Assembly: GCA_027067015.1 (NCBI GenBank)
Contig: JAMOMS010000255.1
Coordinates: 1 to 6,442, forward strand
Direction: 5' to 3'
Origin: Campylobacterales bacterium
Lineage (GTDB): Bacteria > Campylobacterota > Campylobacteria > Campylobacterales > Hydrogenimonadaceae
Length of the DNA: 6,442 bases
The notes under the pieces are model-generated. The model saw only the letters and a program-made list of their open reading frames with translations, was not told the DNA's origin and did no database searches. This document shows, one piece after another, positions 1 to 5,640 of this stretch (within the stretch, counting starts at the first letter, position 1; each line of letters opens with the position of its first letter). The translations under genes and the position numbers were made by a program.

Positions 1-747
1 GGGTTTGACTTTTAGGGTTTCCAAAATCCAGTCGTAGAGCTCTCGGTTGTTTTCAAACTCCAGGGTACAAAAGGAGTGGGTGACCCCTTCGATGTAATCG
101 CTAAGGCAGTGGGCGAAGTCGTACATCGGGTAGATGGCCCACTCGGTGCCGGTGCGGTAGTGGGGCGTGCGGCGAATGCGATAGAGCAAAGGATCGCGCA
201 TCTTCATGTTGGGCGAGGCCATGTCGATCTTGGCTCTAAGTACGTGCTCGCCCTCGGAAAACTCGCCTTTTCGCATCCGCTTAAGCAAGTCAAGATTCTC
301 TTCGACGCTTCGCTTAGCAAACTCGCTTCGCCGCCCGGGTTCGGTGACGGTGCCTCGTAGTTTGCGCATCGTCTCTTCGTCGATGCTGTCCACGTAAGCT
401 TTGCCCATTTTAATGAGTTCTACCGCATAGTCGTAGAGTTGCTGGAAGTAATCGGAGGTATAGCGCACCTCGCCGTCCCATTTAAAGCCCAGCCAACGTA
501 CGGCGTCTTTGATCGCTTCGACATACTTTTGATCTTCGGTTTCGGGGTTGGTGTCGTCCATGCGTAGATTACACCGCCCGCCAAAATCTTTGGCGACGCC
601 GAAGTTGAGCGAAATCGACTTGGCGTGGCCGATGTGCGGATAGCCGTTGGGCTCGGGCGGAAAACGGGTGACGACCTCTTTGTACTTGCCCTTTTGTAAG
701 TCCTCTTCGACAATTTTGCGTAAAAAGTCTTTTTTGCGTTCGCTCAT
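1..747 (-). CDS. glnS: Glutaminyl-tRNA synthetase, N-terminal 249 residues (cut by window edge)
   Basis: Class I aminoacyl-tRNA synthetase that charges tRNA-Gln with glutamine in the cytoplasm. The gene reads leftward from an ATG at 745-747 and runs off the left edge in frame, so about 249 of the usual ~550 residues are visible. The ATP-binding HIGH signature is PHIGH at residues 37-41, inside a stretch [14 protein letters not shown] that is typical of GlnRS rather than GltX. DDTNP at 64-68 and YPMYDF at 206-211 match the glutamine-contacting positions known in E. coli GlnRS (Asp66 and Tyr211; here D64 and Y209). The second signature (MSKRK in E. coli) would lie outside the window. A Shine-Dalgarno-like AAAGG (754-758 read on the minus strand) sits 6 bases before the start. 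The visible part shows no frameshift. It is transcribed divergently from the toxin-antitoxin/restriction-modification cluster and is probably the conserved chromosomal neighbour of that accessory block. Confidence 0.95.
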   Translation of the reverse strand, partial: MSERKKDFLRKIVEEDLQKGKYKEVVTRFPPEPNGYPHIGHAKSISLNFGVAKDFGGRCNLRMDDTNPETEDQKYVEAIKDAVRWLGFKWDGEVRYTSDYFQQLYDYAVELIKMGKAYVDSIDEETMRKLRGTVTEPGRRSEFAKRSVEENLDLLKRMRKGEFSEGEHVLRAKIDMASPNMKMRDPLLYRIRRTPHYRTGTEWAIYPMYDFAHCLSDYIEGVTHSFCTLEFENNRELYDWILETLKVKP

Positions 748-816
748 GAAGTGCCTTTGGTACTCTCAATTAATTTAGTGGGATTTTATCCAATCGGGGC
801 TTATGGACCTCTATAT

Positions 817-846
817 TTGACATCAATAGCTATTTTTTCTTAAAAT
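817..846 (+). promoter_or_regulatory. Sigma70-type promoter for the antitoxin-led operon
   Basis: A perfect -35 box TTGACA (817-822) is followed after 18 bases by TAAAAT (841-846), one mismatch from the -10 consensus. Transcription would begin near 853, about 20 bases before the antitoxin ATG. The rest of the 748-873 intergenic region holds only a weak candidate for glnS: TAAAAT on the minus strand at 783-788 with no clear -35. No other strong promoter is visible further right, so this one may drive much of the plus-strand cluster. Confidence 0.65.
825..834. promoter_or_regulatory. Candidate operator palindrome between -35 and -10
   Basis: AATAGCTATT is a perfect 10-base palindrome lying wholly in the promoter spacer. 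It partly overlaps a second inverted pair, TATTTT (831-836) and AAAATA (842-847), which spans the -10 box. Phd/YefM antitoxins are known to bind short palindromes in their own promoters, so this is a plausible autoregulatory site. The role is inferred from position and symmetry only. Confidence 0.4.
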
Positions 847-862
847 AGACAAATTAGACAAA
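846..862 (+). repeat. Tandem TAGACAAA repeat at the transcription start
   Basis: TAGACAAA occurs at 846-853 and again at 855-862, a 9-base period covering the end of the -10 box and the predicted start site. It may be part of a regulator-binding region or simply low-complexity AT-rich leader. No function can be assigned from sequence. Confidence 0.35.
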
Positions 863-873
863 AAGGAAGCGTT

Positions 874-1173
874 ATGACCATCACCGCCACCCAAATCAAA
901 CAAAACAGCGCACTTTTGCAAGAGGCTTTAAAAGAAGAAGTGATCGTCACCCGCCACGACAAACCTTTTGTGGTCATTCTTGGCTATGAAAAATTCAAAG
1001 AGATGGAAAAGATGGCCCGCAAATACCAAGAGGAAAAACAGGCGAAATCTTTACGGTCGATGTGGCTGGAGAGTGCCAAGGAGAGCGAAAAGTGTATGGC
1101 TAAAGATGATAATGCGCTTTTTAAAGCCATGGACGCCCAAGCCGCTGAAACCATGGGATATGACGATGCTTGA
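874..1173 (+). CDS. Phd/YefM-family antitoxin
   Basis: A 99-residue protein expected to bind and neutralise the toxin encoded next to it and, as dimers, to repress their shared promoter. The N-terminal ~50 residues follow the Phd/YefM pattern: a short strand with TATQIKQN (4-11), a helix, then a strand pair ending in a hydrophobic VVIL-x-Y-x-x-F segment. The C-terminal half is a highly charged, predicted helical tail (Lys/Glu-rich, about residues 42-99), as expected for the toxin-binding, protease-sensitive part of an antitoxin. The ATG at 874 is preceded by AAGGAAG (863-869) with 4 bases of spacing. Its stop overlaps the toxin start by 8 bases, so the two are probably translationally coupled. 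The pairing is unusual: Phd/YefM antitoxins normally go with Doc or YoeB, whereas the partner here is PemK/MazF-like. Family call is by motif resemblance. Confidence 0.82.
   Translation: MTITATQIKQNSALLQEALKEEVIVTRHDKPFVVILGYEKFKEMEKMARKYQEEKQAKSLRSMWLESAKESEKCMAKDDNALFKAMDAQAAETMGYDDA
1155..1158 (+). promoter_or_regulatory. Ribosome binding site deciding the toxin start
   Basis: GGGA lies inside the antitoxin's last codons, 7 bases before the ATG at 1166. Another in-frame ATG at 1160 is only one base after this motif, too close to use it, so 1166 is the preferred start of the toxin. Confidence 0.5.
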
Positions 1174-1543
1174 GCGGGGAGGTATCTATCTGGTCGATTT
1201 TGGCAAACGCTACCACAGCAATCTGGGCAAACGCCGTCCCGCCGTCGTCTTTTCGGCCCAAAGCTATTTGGAGATTGTTGATCAGCTCCAATTTCCCGCC
1301 ATTCTCGTGCTACCTCTGACGACCCAGTGTGTCAACAACCCCGCCAATCTTTTGCGAGTGCATATCGCGCCGCGGGAGAAACTGGAACACCCCTCTGAAG
1401 TCATCGTCAATTGGAGCTGTAGCGTCGATATCCGTAACATCGACAAGAAAACGGGTCTGCTGACGCGACTCCCCCAAGAGAAGATGAAGGAACTGGAAGA
1501 GAAGTACGCCCTTTACTGCGGCATGATAAAGGAAACGGCATGA
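1166..1543 (+). CDS. mazF: PemK/MazF-family toxin (endoribonuclease)
   Basis: About 125 residues, the normal size for the MazF/PemK/Kid family of ribosome-independent mRNA interferases. The family hallmarks are in order: RGGIYLVDF at the N-terminus (4-12), a basic segment KRRPAVVFS (22-30) carrying the conserved Arg-Pro and the likely catalytic arginine, and LPLTTQ (49-54) carrying the likely catalytic threonine. A C-terminal block WSCSVDIRNID (83-93) and a leucine/lysine helix (LPQEKMKELEEKY) correspond to the family's usual end. I chose the ATG at 1166 because of its ribosome binding site and because family members begin a few residues before the RG-x-IY motif; 1160 is the alternative and adds two residues. 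The frame stays open upstream to 968, but that part overlaps the antitoxin and is not coding. It overlaps the antitoxin by 8 bases and the following gene by 4 (ATGA). Confidence 0.88.
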   Translation: MLERGGIYLVDFGKRYHSNLGKRRPAVVFSAQSYLEIVDQLQFPAILVLPLTTQCVNNPANLLRVHIAPREKLEHPSEVIVNWSCSVDIRNIDKKTGLLTRLPQEKMKELEEKYALYCGMIKETA

Positions 1544-1884
1544 AACGCCTCGAAGAGCTCTACGAAAAGGATCGCCCCAGAGAGAAGCTAAAGGCCAAAG
1601 GCCCCGCCGCGTTGAAAACTGCGAGCACATGCCGTATTGTCAGCACCCTCAACCAAACTAACGTCCACCCCCGAGAAATCTTCGCCGATGCCGTCACCGA
1701 CCGTGCTGGCGGTATCGTCATCGCCCACAACCACCCCAGCGGCCAGTGCTTTCCCGGCGCCGAAGACAGGCGCATCACCCGCCGCATCAAAGAGGCGTCG
1801 CAGATCATGGGTATCGAACTGGTTGATCACGTGATTATCACGAAAGATGGATGGTATAGCTTTGCGGAGGAGGGGGAGCTATGA
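1540..1884 (+). CDS. radC: RadC-family JAB/JAMM protein with a large internal deletion (probable remnant)
   Basis: An open 114-residue frame joining the two ends of a RadC (UPF0758) protein. Residues 1-26 match the RadC N-terminus (RPREKLKAKGPAALK at 12-26). From about residue 33 the sequence jumps to the C-terminal JAB domain (STLNQTNVHPREIF at 35-48, then HNHPSG at 63-68 and MGIELVDHVI at 90-99). RadC proteins are usually about 220 residues, so roughly 100 residues are missing: the helix-hairpin-helix region and the first part of the JAB fold, including the upstream glutamate of the metal site. The metal ligands H63, H65 and D76 remain, but the conserved serine of HxHPx(6)SxxD is glycine (G73). 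It is therefore probably inactive. RadC's cellular role is itself unsettled despite its DNA-repair name, and RadC-like genes often occur on mobile or defence islands. The start overlaps the toxin stop (ATGA), with AGGA at 1530-1533 as ribosome binding site. Confidence 0.8.
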   Translation: MKRLEELYEKDRPREKLKAKGPAALKTASTCRIVSTLNQTNVHPREIFADAVTDRAGGIVIAHNHPSGQCFPGAEDRRITRRIKEASQIMGIELVDHVIITKDGWYSFAEEGEL

Positions 1885-1907
1885 AGTTTTCGGTAAAATC
1901 GAAATAA
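1881..1907 (+). other. Possible 8-codon mini-ORF with a purine-rich ribosome binding site
   Basis: An ATG overlapping the radC stop (ATGA at 1881-1884) opens a frame encoding MKFSVKSK and ends at TAA 1905-1907. It is preceded by GGAGGAGGGGGAG (1866-1878), the strongest Shine-Dalgarno-like stretch in the window. It could be a leader peptide that carries ribosomes toward hsdM, the stub of a lost gene, or chance: the purine tract is also the coding sequence for Glu-Glu-Gly-Glu in RadC. The frame also contains a 5-base inverted repeat, TTTCG (1888-1892) and CGAAA (1900-1904). Confidence 0.2.
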
Positions 1908-1920
1908 AAAATAAAGCATC

Positions 1921-1924
1921 GGAG
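1921..1924 (+). promoter_or_regulatory. Ribosome binding site for the TTG start of hsdM
   Basis: GGAG lies 7 bases before the TTG at 1932-1934. No ATG or GTG precedes the conserved N-terminal HNKLVNFIW motif in this frame, so this site decides the start. Confidence 0.6.
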
Positions 1925-1931
1925 ACAATTT

Positions 1932-4289
1932 TTGGATCACGCAACCCATAACAAGCTGGTCAATTTTATCTGGAGCATTGCCGACGATTGTCTTAGAGAC
2001 GTCTATGTACGAGGTAAGTACCGCGATGTGATTTTGCCGATGGTAGTTTTGCGCCGTCTGGACGCACTTTTGGAACCCACCAAAGAGAAGGTGTTGGAAG
2101 AAGTGCGGTTTCAAAAGGAAGAAGTGGGACTAACCGAGCTTGACCCCAACGGTTTGCGCGATGCCAGCGGCTATGTCTTTTACAACACCAGCCCATGGAC
2201 ACTTCAAAAGCTCTACGACACCGCCACTAACTCCCGCCAGCTGTTGGAAGCCAACTTTATGGACTACCTCAACGGCTTTAGCCCCAATGTGCAAGAGATC
2301 ATCGACAAGTTCAAACTCCGCGCCCAGATCCGCCATATGGCCGAAAAAGATGTCTTGCTGGACGTGCTGGAAAAATTTACCTCTCCTTATATCAACCTCA
2401 CCGACAAAGAGGCCGTCGATCCCGAGGGGCGCAAGCTCCCGCCCCTTAGCAACCTGGGGATGGGGTATGTTTTTGAGGAGTTGATTCGCCGCTTTAACGA
2501 AGAGAACAACGAAGAGGCGGGCGAGCATTTTACGCCGCGCGAAGTAATCGAGCTGATGACCCGTTTGGTCTTTTTGCCTATCAAAGAGCGTTTGCCGCAA
2601 GTGATGAAGATCTACGATCCCGCCTGCGGTAGCGGCGGGATGCTGACAGAGTCGGAGCAGTTTGTCAAAGACCCCGAAGGTGCCATACGCGCCGAAGGCG
2701 ACGTTTATCTCTACGGCAAAGAGATCAACGACGAAACCTACGCCATCTGCAAATCCGATATGATGATCAAAGGCAAAAACCCGGAGTTTATCCGCAACGG
2801 TTCCACGCTGGCGGTGGACGAGTTTAGGGGAGAGACCTTTGATTTTATGCTCTCCAACCCGCCCTACGGCAAGTCGTGGGCAAGCGATATGAAGCATATC
2901 AAAGAGGGCAAGGAGGTCATCGACCCCCGCTTTGTCGTTACGCTTACAAACTATCGGGGCGAAGAGGAGCAAGTGGACGCCGTGCCGCGAAGTTCGGACG
3001 GGCAGTTGCTCTTTTTGATGGAGATGGTGGACAAGATGAAGCCCCTCTCAATAAGTCCGCTGGGCAGTCGTATTGCTTCGGTACATAACGGCAGTAGCCT
3101 CTTTACGGGTGATGCGGGTAGCGGTGAGAGCAACATCCGCCGCTACATTATCGAAAACGATCTGCTTGAAGCGATCATCCAGCTACCCAACAACCTCTTT
3201 TATAACACCGGCATCACCACTTACATCTGGCTGCTTAGCAACAACAAGCCCGAACACCGCAAGGGAAAAGTCCAGCTTATAGACGCGAGCAAGATGTATC
3301 GCAAACTGCGCAAAAACCTGGGCGATAAAAACTGCGAACTCTCTCCCAAACATATCGAAGAGATTACCCGCGTCTATTTGCAAATGCAAGAAATAGAGCG
3401 CGAAGGCGAAGAGGGTATCGCCGCCAAGGTCTTTGACAACCGTGATTTTGGCTACTACAAGGTAAACATCGAGCGCCCCAAACGGCTGGTAGCGCAAATC
3501 ACGCCCGAACGTATCGAGAGCCTACGCTACGACAAAGCGCTCAAAGCGCCGATGGAGTGGGCGTATAAGCGCTTCGGCGAGGCGATTTACGATGAGCTAG
3601 AATACCACAAAGATGCGATCTTGCGCTACTGCGAGGAAGAAGGCTTGGAGCTAAAAACCAAGCAGAAAAAACAGCTTACCGACCCCGTTTTTTGGCACAA
3701 ACACCGCAAGCTGGTCGAAGCGGCCAAGAGCCTGATGGATGTGATGGGTACGCAAACCTATGACGACTTTAACCGCTTCAAAAAAGAGGCCGAGGCGCAT
3801 TTGAAACAAAGCGGCTTCAAGCTCGGCGCCGCCGAAAAAAACAGCCTCTACGCCGCGATCACCCGCTACGACGAAAAGGCGGCCAAGGTGATCAAAAAGG
3901 TGCACAAACTAAGCGATGAAAAGCTGGCGGAGCTTTTGGCGCGCCTGGGATGCGAAAAGGCCGATTTACCGGATTTCGGCTACTACCCCGCCGGCAAAGC
4001 GGGTGAATACATCGAGTATGAGAGCGACAGCGACCTGCGCGATAGCGAAATCGTACCGCTCAACGAGTCGATCCACGACTACTTTTTGCGCGAGGTCAAG
4101 CCCTATGTAGATGAGGCGTGGATCAACATTGAGAGCGTCAAAATCGGCTATGAGATCAGCTTCAACCGCTACTTCTACCGCCACAAACCCTTGCGAAGCC
4201 TCGAAGAGGTAAGCGCGGAGATACTCGAAATCGAGCGCGAAAGCGAAGGGCTCATCAAAGCGATTTTGGGGATGGACGATGAAGCGTAA
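1932..4289 (+). CDS. hsdM: Type I restriction-modification DNA methyltransferase subunit M
   Basis: A 785-residue N6-adenine methyltransferase that, with HsdS, forms the M2S modification enzyme protecting host DNA from its type I restriction partner. The N-terminal HsdM helical domain is clear (HNKLVNFIWSIADD near 6-19, then VRGKYRDVILPMVVLRRLD). The catalytic domain follows: GEHFTPREV (197-205, the SAM-side motif X region), DPACGSGG (229-236, motif I, SAM binding) and NPPYG (309-313, motif IV, catalytic). LPNNLFYNTGI further on is a typical later segment of the same domain. The classical E. coli-type HsdM is about 500-530 residues; this one carries about 250 more C-terminal residues, rich in charged helices, as in the longer HsdM subgroup. 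Translation begins at TTG (1932). The 3' end overlaps hsdS by 11 bases. No internal frameshift or missing motif was seen. HsdR is not in the window. Confidence 0.95.
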   Translation: MDHATHNKLVNFIWSIADDCLRDVYVRGKYRDVILPMVVLRRLDALLEPTKEKVLEEVRFQKEEVGLTELDPNGLRDASGYVFYNTSPWTLQKLYDTATNSRQLLEANFMDYLNGFSPNVQEIIDKFKLRAQIRHMAEKDVLLDVLEKFTSPYINLTDKEAVDPEGRKLPPLSNLGMGYVFEELIRRFNEENNEEAGEHFTPREVIELMTRLVFLPIKERLPQVMKIYDPACGSGGMLTESEQFVKDPEGAIRAEGDVYLYGKEINDETYAICKSDMMIKGKNPEFIRNGSTLAVDEFRGETFDFMLSNPPYGKSWASDMKHIKEGKEVIDPRFVVTLTNYRGEEEQVDAVPRSSDGQLLFLMEMVDKMKPLSISPLGSRIASVHNGSSLFTGDAGSGESNIRRYIIENDLLEAIIQLPNNLFYNTGITTYIWLLSNNKPEHRKGKVQLIDASKMYRKLRKNLGDKNCELSPKHIEEITRVYLQMQEIEREGEEGIAAKVFDNRDFGYYKVNIERPKRLVAQITPERIESLRYDKALKAPMEWAYKRFGEAIYDELEYHKDAILRYCEEEGLELKTKQKKQLTDPVFWHKHRKLVEAAKSLMDVMGTQTYDDFNRFKKEAEAHLKQSGFKLGAAEKNSLYAAITRYDEKAAKVIKKVHKLSDEKLAELLARLGCEKADLPDFGYYPAGKAGEYIEYESDSDLRDSEIVPLNESIHDYFLREVKPYVDEAWINIESVKIGYEISFNRYFYRHKPLRSLEEVSAEILEIERESEGLIKAILGMDDEA

Positions 4290-5589
4290 GCGCTACGAAG
4301 CATATAAAGAGAGCGGGATCGAATGGATAGGGGAGATACCGGCGCATTGGATGAAAGAAAAAATCAAATTTCTTTTTAGTGAAAAAAAGAAAGAATCAAA
4401 TCCAAATTTAAGAAGTGGTGCAATTAGTTTTGGAAAAGTTATCTATAAAGACGATGAAAAGGTGCCATTTGAAACAAAAAAGTCCTATCAGGTAGTTAAT
4501 AAGGGAGAATTTTTAATCAATCCTCTCAACCTTAACTATGACTTAAAAAGTTTGAGAATAGCTCTTTCAGAAATAGATGTTGTTGTAAGTCAAGGATATA
4601 TTGTCCTTCAGTTAAAAAAAGAAGATGCATCACGAATTTATTTAAGTTATTTATTGCACATTTTTGATATTTTATTTATGAAATCTTTAGGAGCTGGAGT
4701 AAGACAAACAATCAGCTTTAATGATTTGGCAAATTGTTTTTTACCACTTCCTCCCAAACAAGAACAAATTCAAATCGCCGACTACCTCGACAAAAAAACC
4801 GCCCAAATCGACAAAGCCATCACCCTCAAAGAGCGCCTGATCGCCCTCCTAAAAGAACAGCGCCAAATCCTCATCAACCGCGCCGTCACCCAGGGCCTCG
4901 ACCCCGACGTACCAATGAAAGAGAGCGGGGTGGAGTGGATCGGCAAAATCCCGGCGCATTGGGAGGTGAGGAAATTAAAGTTTGTAATAAAAAATAAATT
5001 GAAATATGGTGCAAATGAAAGTGGAATTCCGTACGATGAAAAGTTGCCAAGATATGTACGCATTACTGATTTTTCTGATTCAGGCAAATTGTCAGAGGCA
5101 AATAAACTTTCTTTGCCTTGGGAAATAGGCAAAGAATATTTATTAAACGATGGAGATATACTTTTTGCACGAAGTGGAGCTACGGTAGGAAAAACTTATC
5201 AATTCAAAAAATCGATGTCTAAAGAAAAGTATTACGCATTTGCAGGGTATTTAATCAAGGCTGAACCAAATGAAAATATTGTATTGTCTGATTATTTATA
5301 CTTGTTTACGAACTCTGATTTATTTGAAAAATGGAAACAACATATTTTCAATAAAGCAACAATTGAAAATATTGGTGCTGATAAATATTCAGAGTTATTG
5401 ATAACATTGCCACCATTAAATGTGCAAAAAGACATTCTCAATAAATATAATATTAAAAAGGAAAAAATCGACAAAGCCATCGATCTCCAAGAGAAACAAA
5501 TCGACAAACTCAAAGCCTATAAAGCCTCGCTCATCGACGCCGTGGTAACGGGAAAGGTGAAAATAGTAGATTCAGTATACTCAAAGTAA
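4279..5589 (+). CDS. hsdS: Type I restriction-modification specificity subunit S
   Basis: A 436-residue DNA-recognition subunit that positions two HsdM copies on a bipartite target. It shows the usual two-half plan. Half one has a short conserved entry with WIGEIPAHW (16-24), target-recognition domain 1 (about 25-164) and a conserved coiled-coil linker (DYLDKKTAQIDKAI, then LKEQRQILINRAVTQGL). Half two repeats the entry with WIGKIPAHW (near 220-228), then target-recognition domain 2 (about 229-395) and a C-terminal coil (IDKAI, then LKAYKASLIDAVVTGKV). Both recognition domains are strikingly AT-rich compared with the linker and with hsdM, which suggests import from another source. The ATG at 4279 is preceded by GGGGA (4268-4272) with 6 bases of spacing and overlaps the hsdM end by 11 bases, so the two are coupled. 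The recognised DNA sequence cannot be predicted by eye. Confidence 0.95.
   Translation: MKRKRYEAYKESGIEWIGEIPAHWMKEKIKFLFSEKKKESNPNLRSGAISFGKVIYKDDEKVPFETKKSYQVVNKGEFLINPLNLNYDLKSLRIALSEIDVVVSQGYIVLQLKKEDASRIYLSYLLHIFDILFMKSLGAGVRQTISFNDLANCFLPLPPKQEQIQIADYLDKKTAQIDKAITLKERLIALLKEQRQILINRAVTQGLDPDVPMKESGVEWIGKIPAHWEVRKLKFVIKNKLKYGANESGIPYDEKLPRYVRITDFSDSGKLSEANKLSLPWEIGKEYLLNDGDILFARSGATVGKTYQFKKSMSKEKYYAFAGYLIKAEPNENIVLSDYLYLFTNSDLFEKWKQHIFNKATIENIGADKYSELLITLPPLNVQKDILNKYNIKKEKIDKAIDLQEKQIDKLKAYKASLIDAVVTGKVKIVDSVYSK
4306..4350 (+). repeat. HsdS entry repeat, copy 1 (45 bp)
   Basis: This 45-base stretch encodes KESGIEWIGEIPAHW and matches 4918-4962 at 37 of 45 bases, with identical 12-base blocks at both ends (AAAGAGAGCGGG and CCGGCGCATTGG). 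The composition drops to AT-rich immediately after it. Such conserved edges are known crossover points for exchanging recognition domains in hsdS genes. Confidence 0.85.
4351..4770 (+). other. HsdS target-recognition domain 1, AT-rich mosaic segment
   Basis: By manual count, 4381-4740 has 102 G/C in 360 bases (28%), while the linker at 4771-4960 has 108 in 190 (57%). The segment encodes the first DNA-reading domain (residues about 25-164) and ends at the conserved LPLPPKQEQ turn. The boundaries are approximate. The low GC and different codon choice suggest this cassette was acquired by recombination. Confidence 0.7.
4805..4821 (+). repeat. HsdS coiled-coil repeat, copy 1 (17 bp)
   Basis: AAATCGACAAAGCCATC is identical to 5465-5481 and encodes the IDKAI core of each conserved coil. 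It lies on the GC-richer side just after recognition domain 1. Confidence 0.85.
4918..4962 (+). repeat. HsdS entry repeat, copy 2 (45 bp)
   Basis: Second copy of the 45-base entry, encoding KESGVEWIGKIPAHW, 612 bases (204 codons) after copy 1 and in the same frame. It marks the left edge of recognition domain 2. Confidence 0.85.
4963..5464 (+). other. HsdS target-recognition domain 2, AT-rich mosaic segment
   Basis: Manual count of 4981-5460 gives 140 G/C in 480 bases (29%). It encodes the second DNA-reading domain (about residues 229-395). The usual PP-x-x-EQ turn at its end is degenerate here (LPPLNVQ), and the AT-rich composition continues through it up to the 17-base repeat at 5465. The imported segment therefore seems to reach the coil itself. 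Confidence 0.7.
5465..5481 (+). repeat. HsdS coiled-coil repeat, copy 2 (17 bp)
   Basis: Identical to 4805-4821, 660 bases downstream. It falls at the point where AT-rich recognition domain 2 changes to the GC-richer C-terminal coil, consistent with a crossover site. Confidence 0.85.
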
Positions 5590-5604
5590 AACAAGAGTAG
5601 AATG

Positions 5605-5621
5605 TTCACCTATAGGGTGAA
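5605..5621. promoter_or_regulatory. Inverted repeat upstream of higB, candidate operator
   Basis: TTCACC (5605-5610) and GGTGAA (5616-5621) form a perfect 6-base inverted repeat around TATAG, in the 51-base gap between hsdS and higB. HigA-type repressors bind palindromes just upstream of higB, so an operator is plausible. No T-run follows, which argues against an intrinsic terminator. I could not find a convincing -35/-10 pair next to it. Confidence 0.4.
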
Positions 5622-5627
5622 TAGATG

Positions 5628-5633
5628 AAGGAG
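5628..5633 (+). promoter_or_regulatory. Ribosome binding site for the TTG start of higB
   Basis: AAGGAG is a near-perfect Shine-Dalgarno sequence 7 bases before TTG at 5641. The nearby ATG at 5625 is out of frame with the toxin, so TTG is the supported start. Confidence 0.7.
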
Positions 5634-5640
5634 TGTCGGC

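Noticed and set aside
420..769. Open frames on the minus strand at 420-713 and 569-769, and plus-strand frames at 76-397
   Set aside because: All are alternative-frame shadows of glnS, whose frame shows clear GlnRS motifs but lacks a stop because the window cuts it.
968..1165. Upstream extension of the MazF-like toxin frame, giving 191 residues
   Set aside because: The extra residues read through the antitoxin gene in another frame and are Trp/Lys/Arg-rich nonsense. Family members start just before the RG-x-IY motif, which fits 1166.
2130..2972. A 280-codon open frame on the minus strand opposite hsdM
   Set aside because: It lies entirely inside the well-supported hsdM frame, has no recognisable motifs, and is the kind of antisense opening expected from codon bias in GC-richer coding DNA.
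4382..4620. Phase-variable homopolymer tracts in hsdS (A7 at 4382-4388 and 4614-4620)
   Set aside because: Seven A residues in AT-rich DNA is unremarkable and shorter than the poly-G or poly-C tracts that usually mediate slipped-strand switching; T7 at 6313-6319 in higA is similar.
5605..5621. Intrinsic terminator after hsdS
   Set aside because: The stem is only 6 base pairs and is followed by AATAGATGAAGG, with no run of T, so an operator or chance palindrome is more likely.
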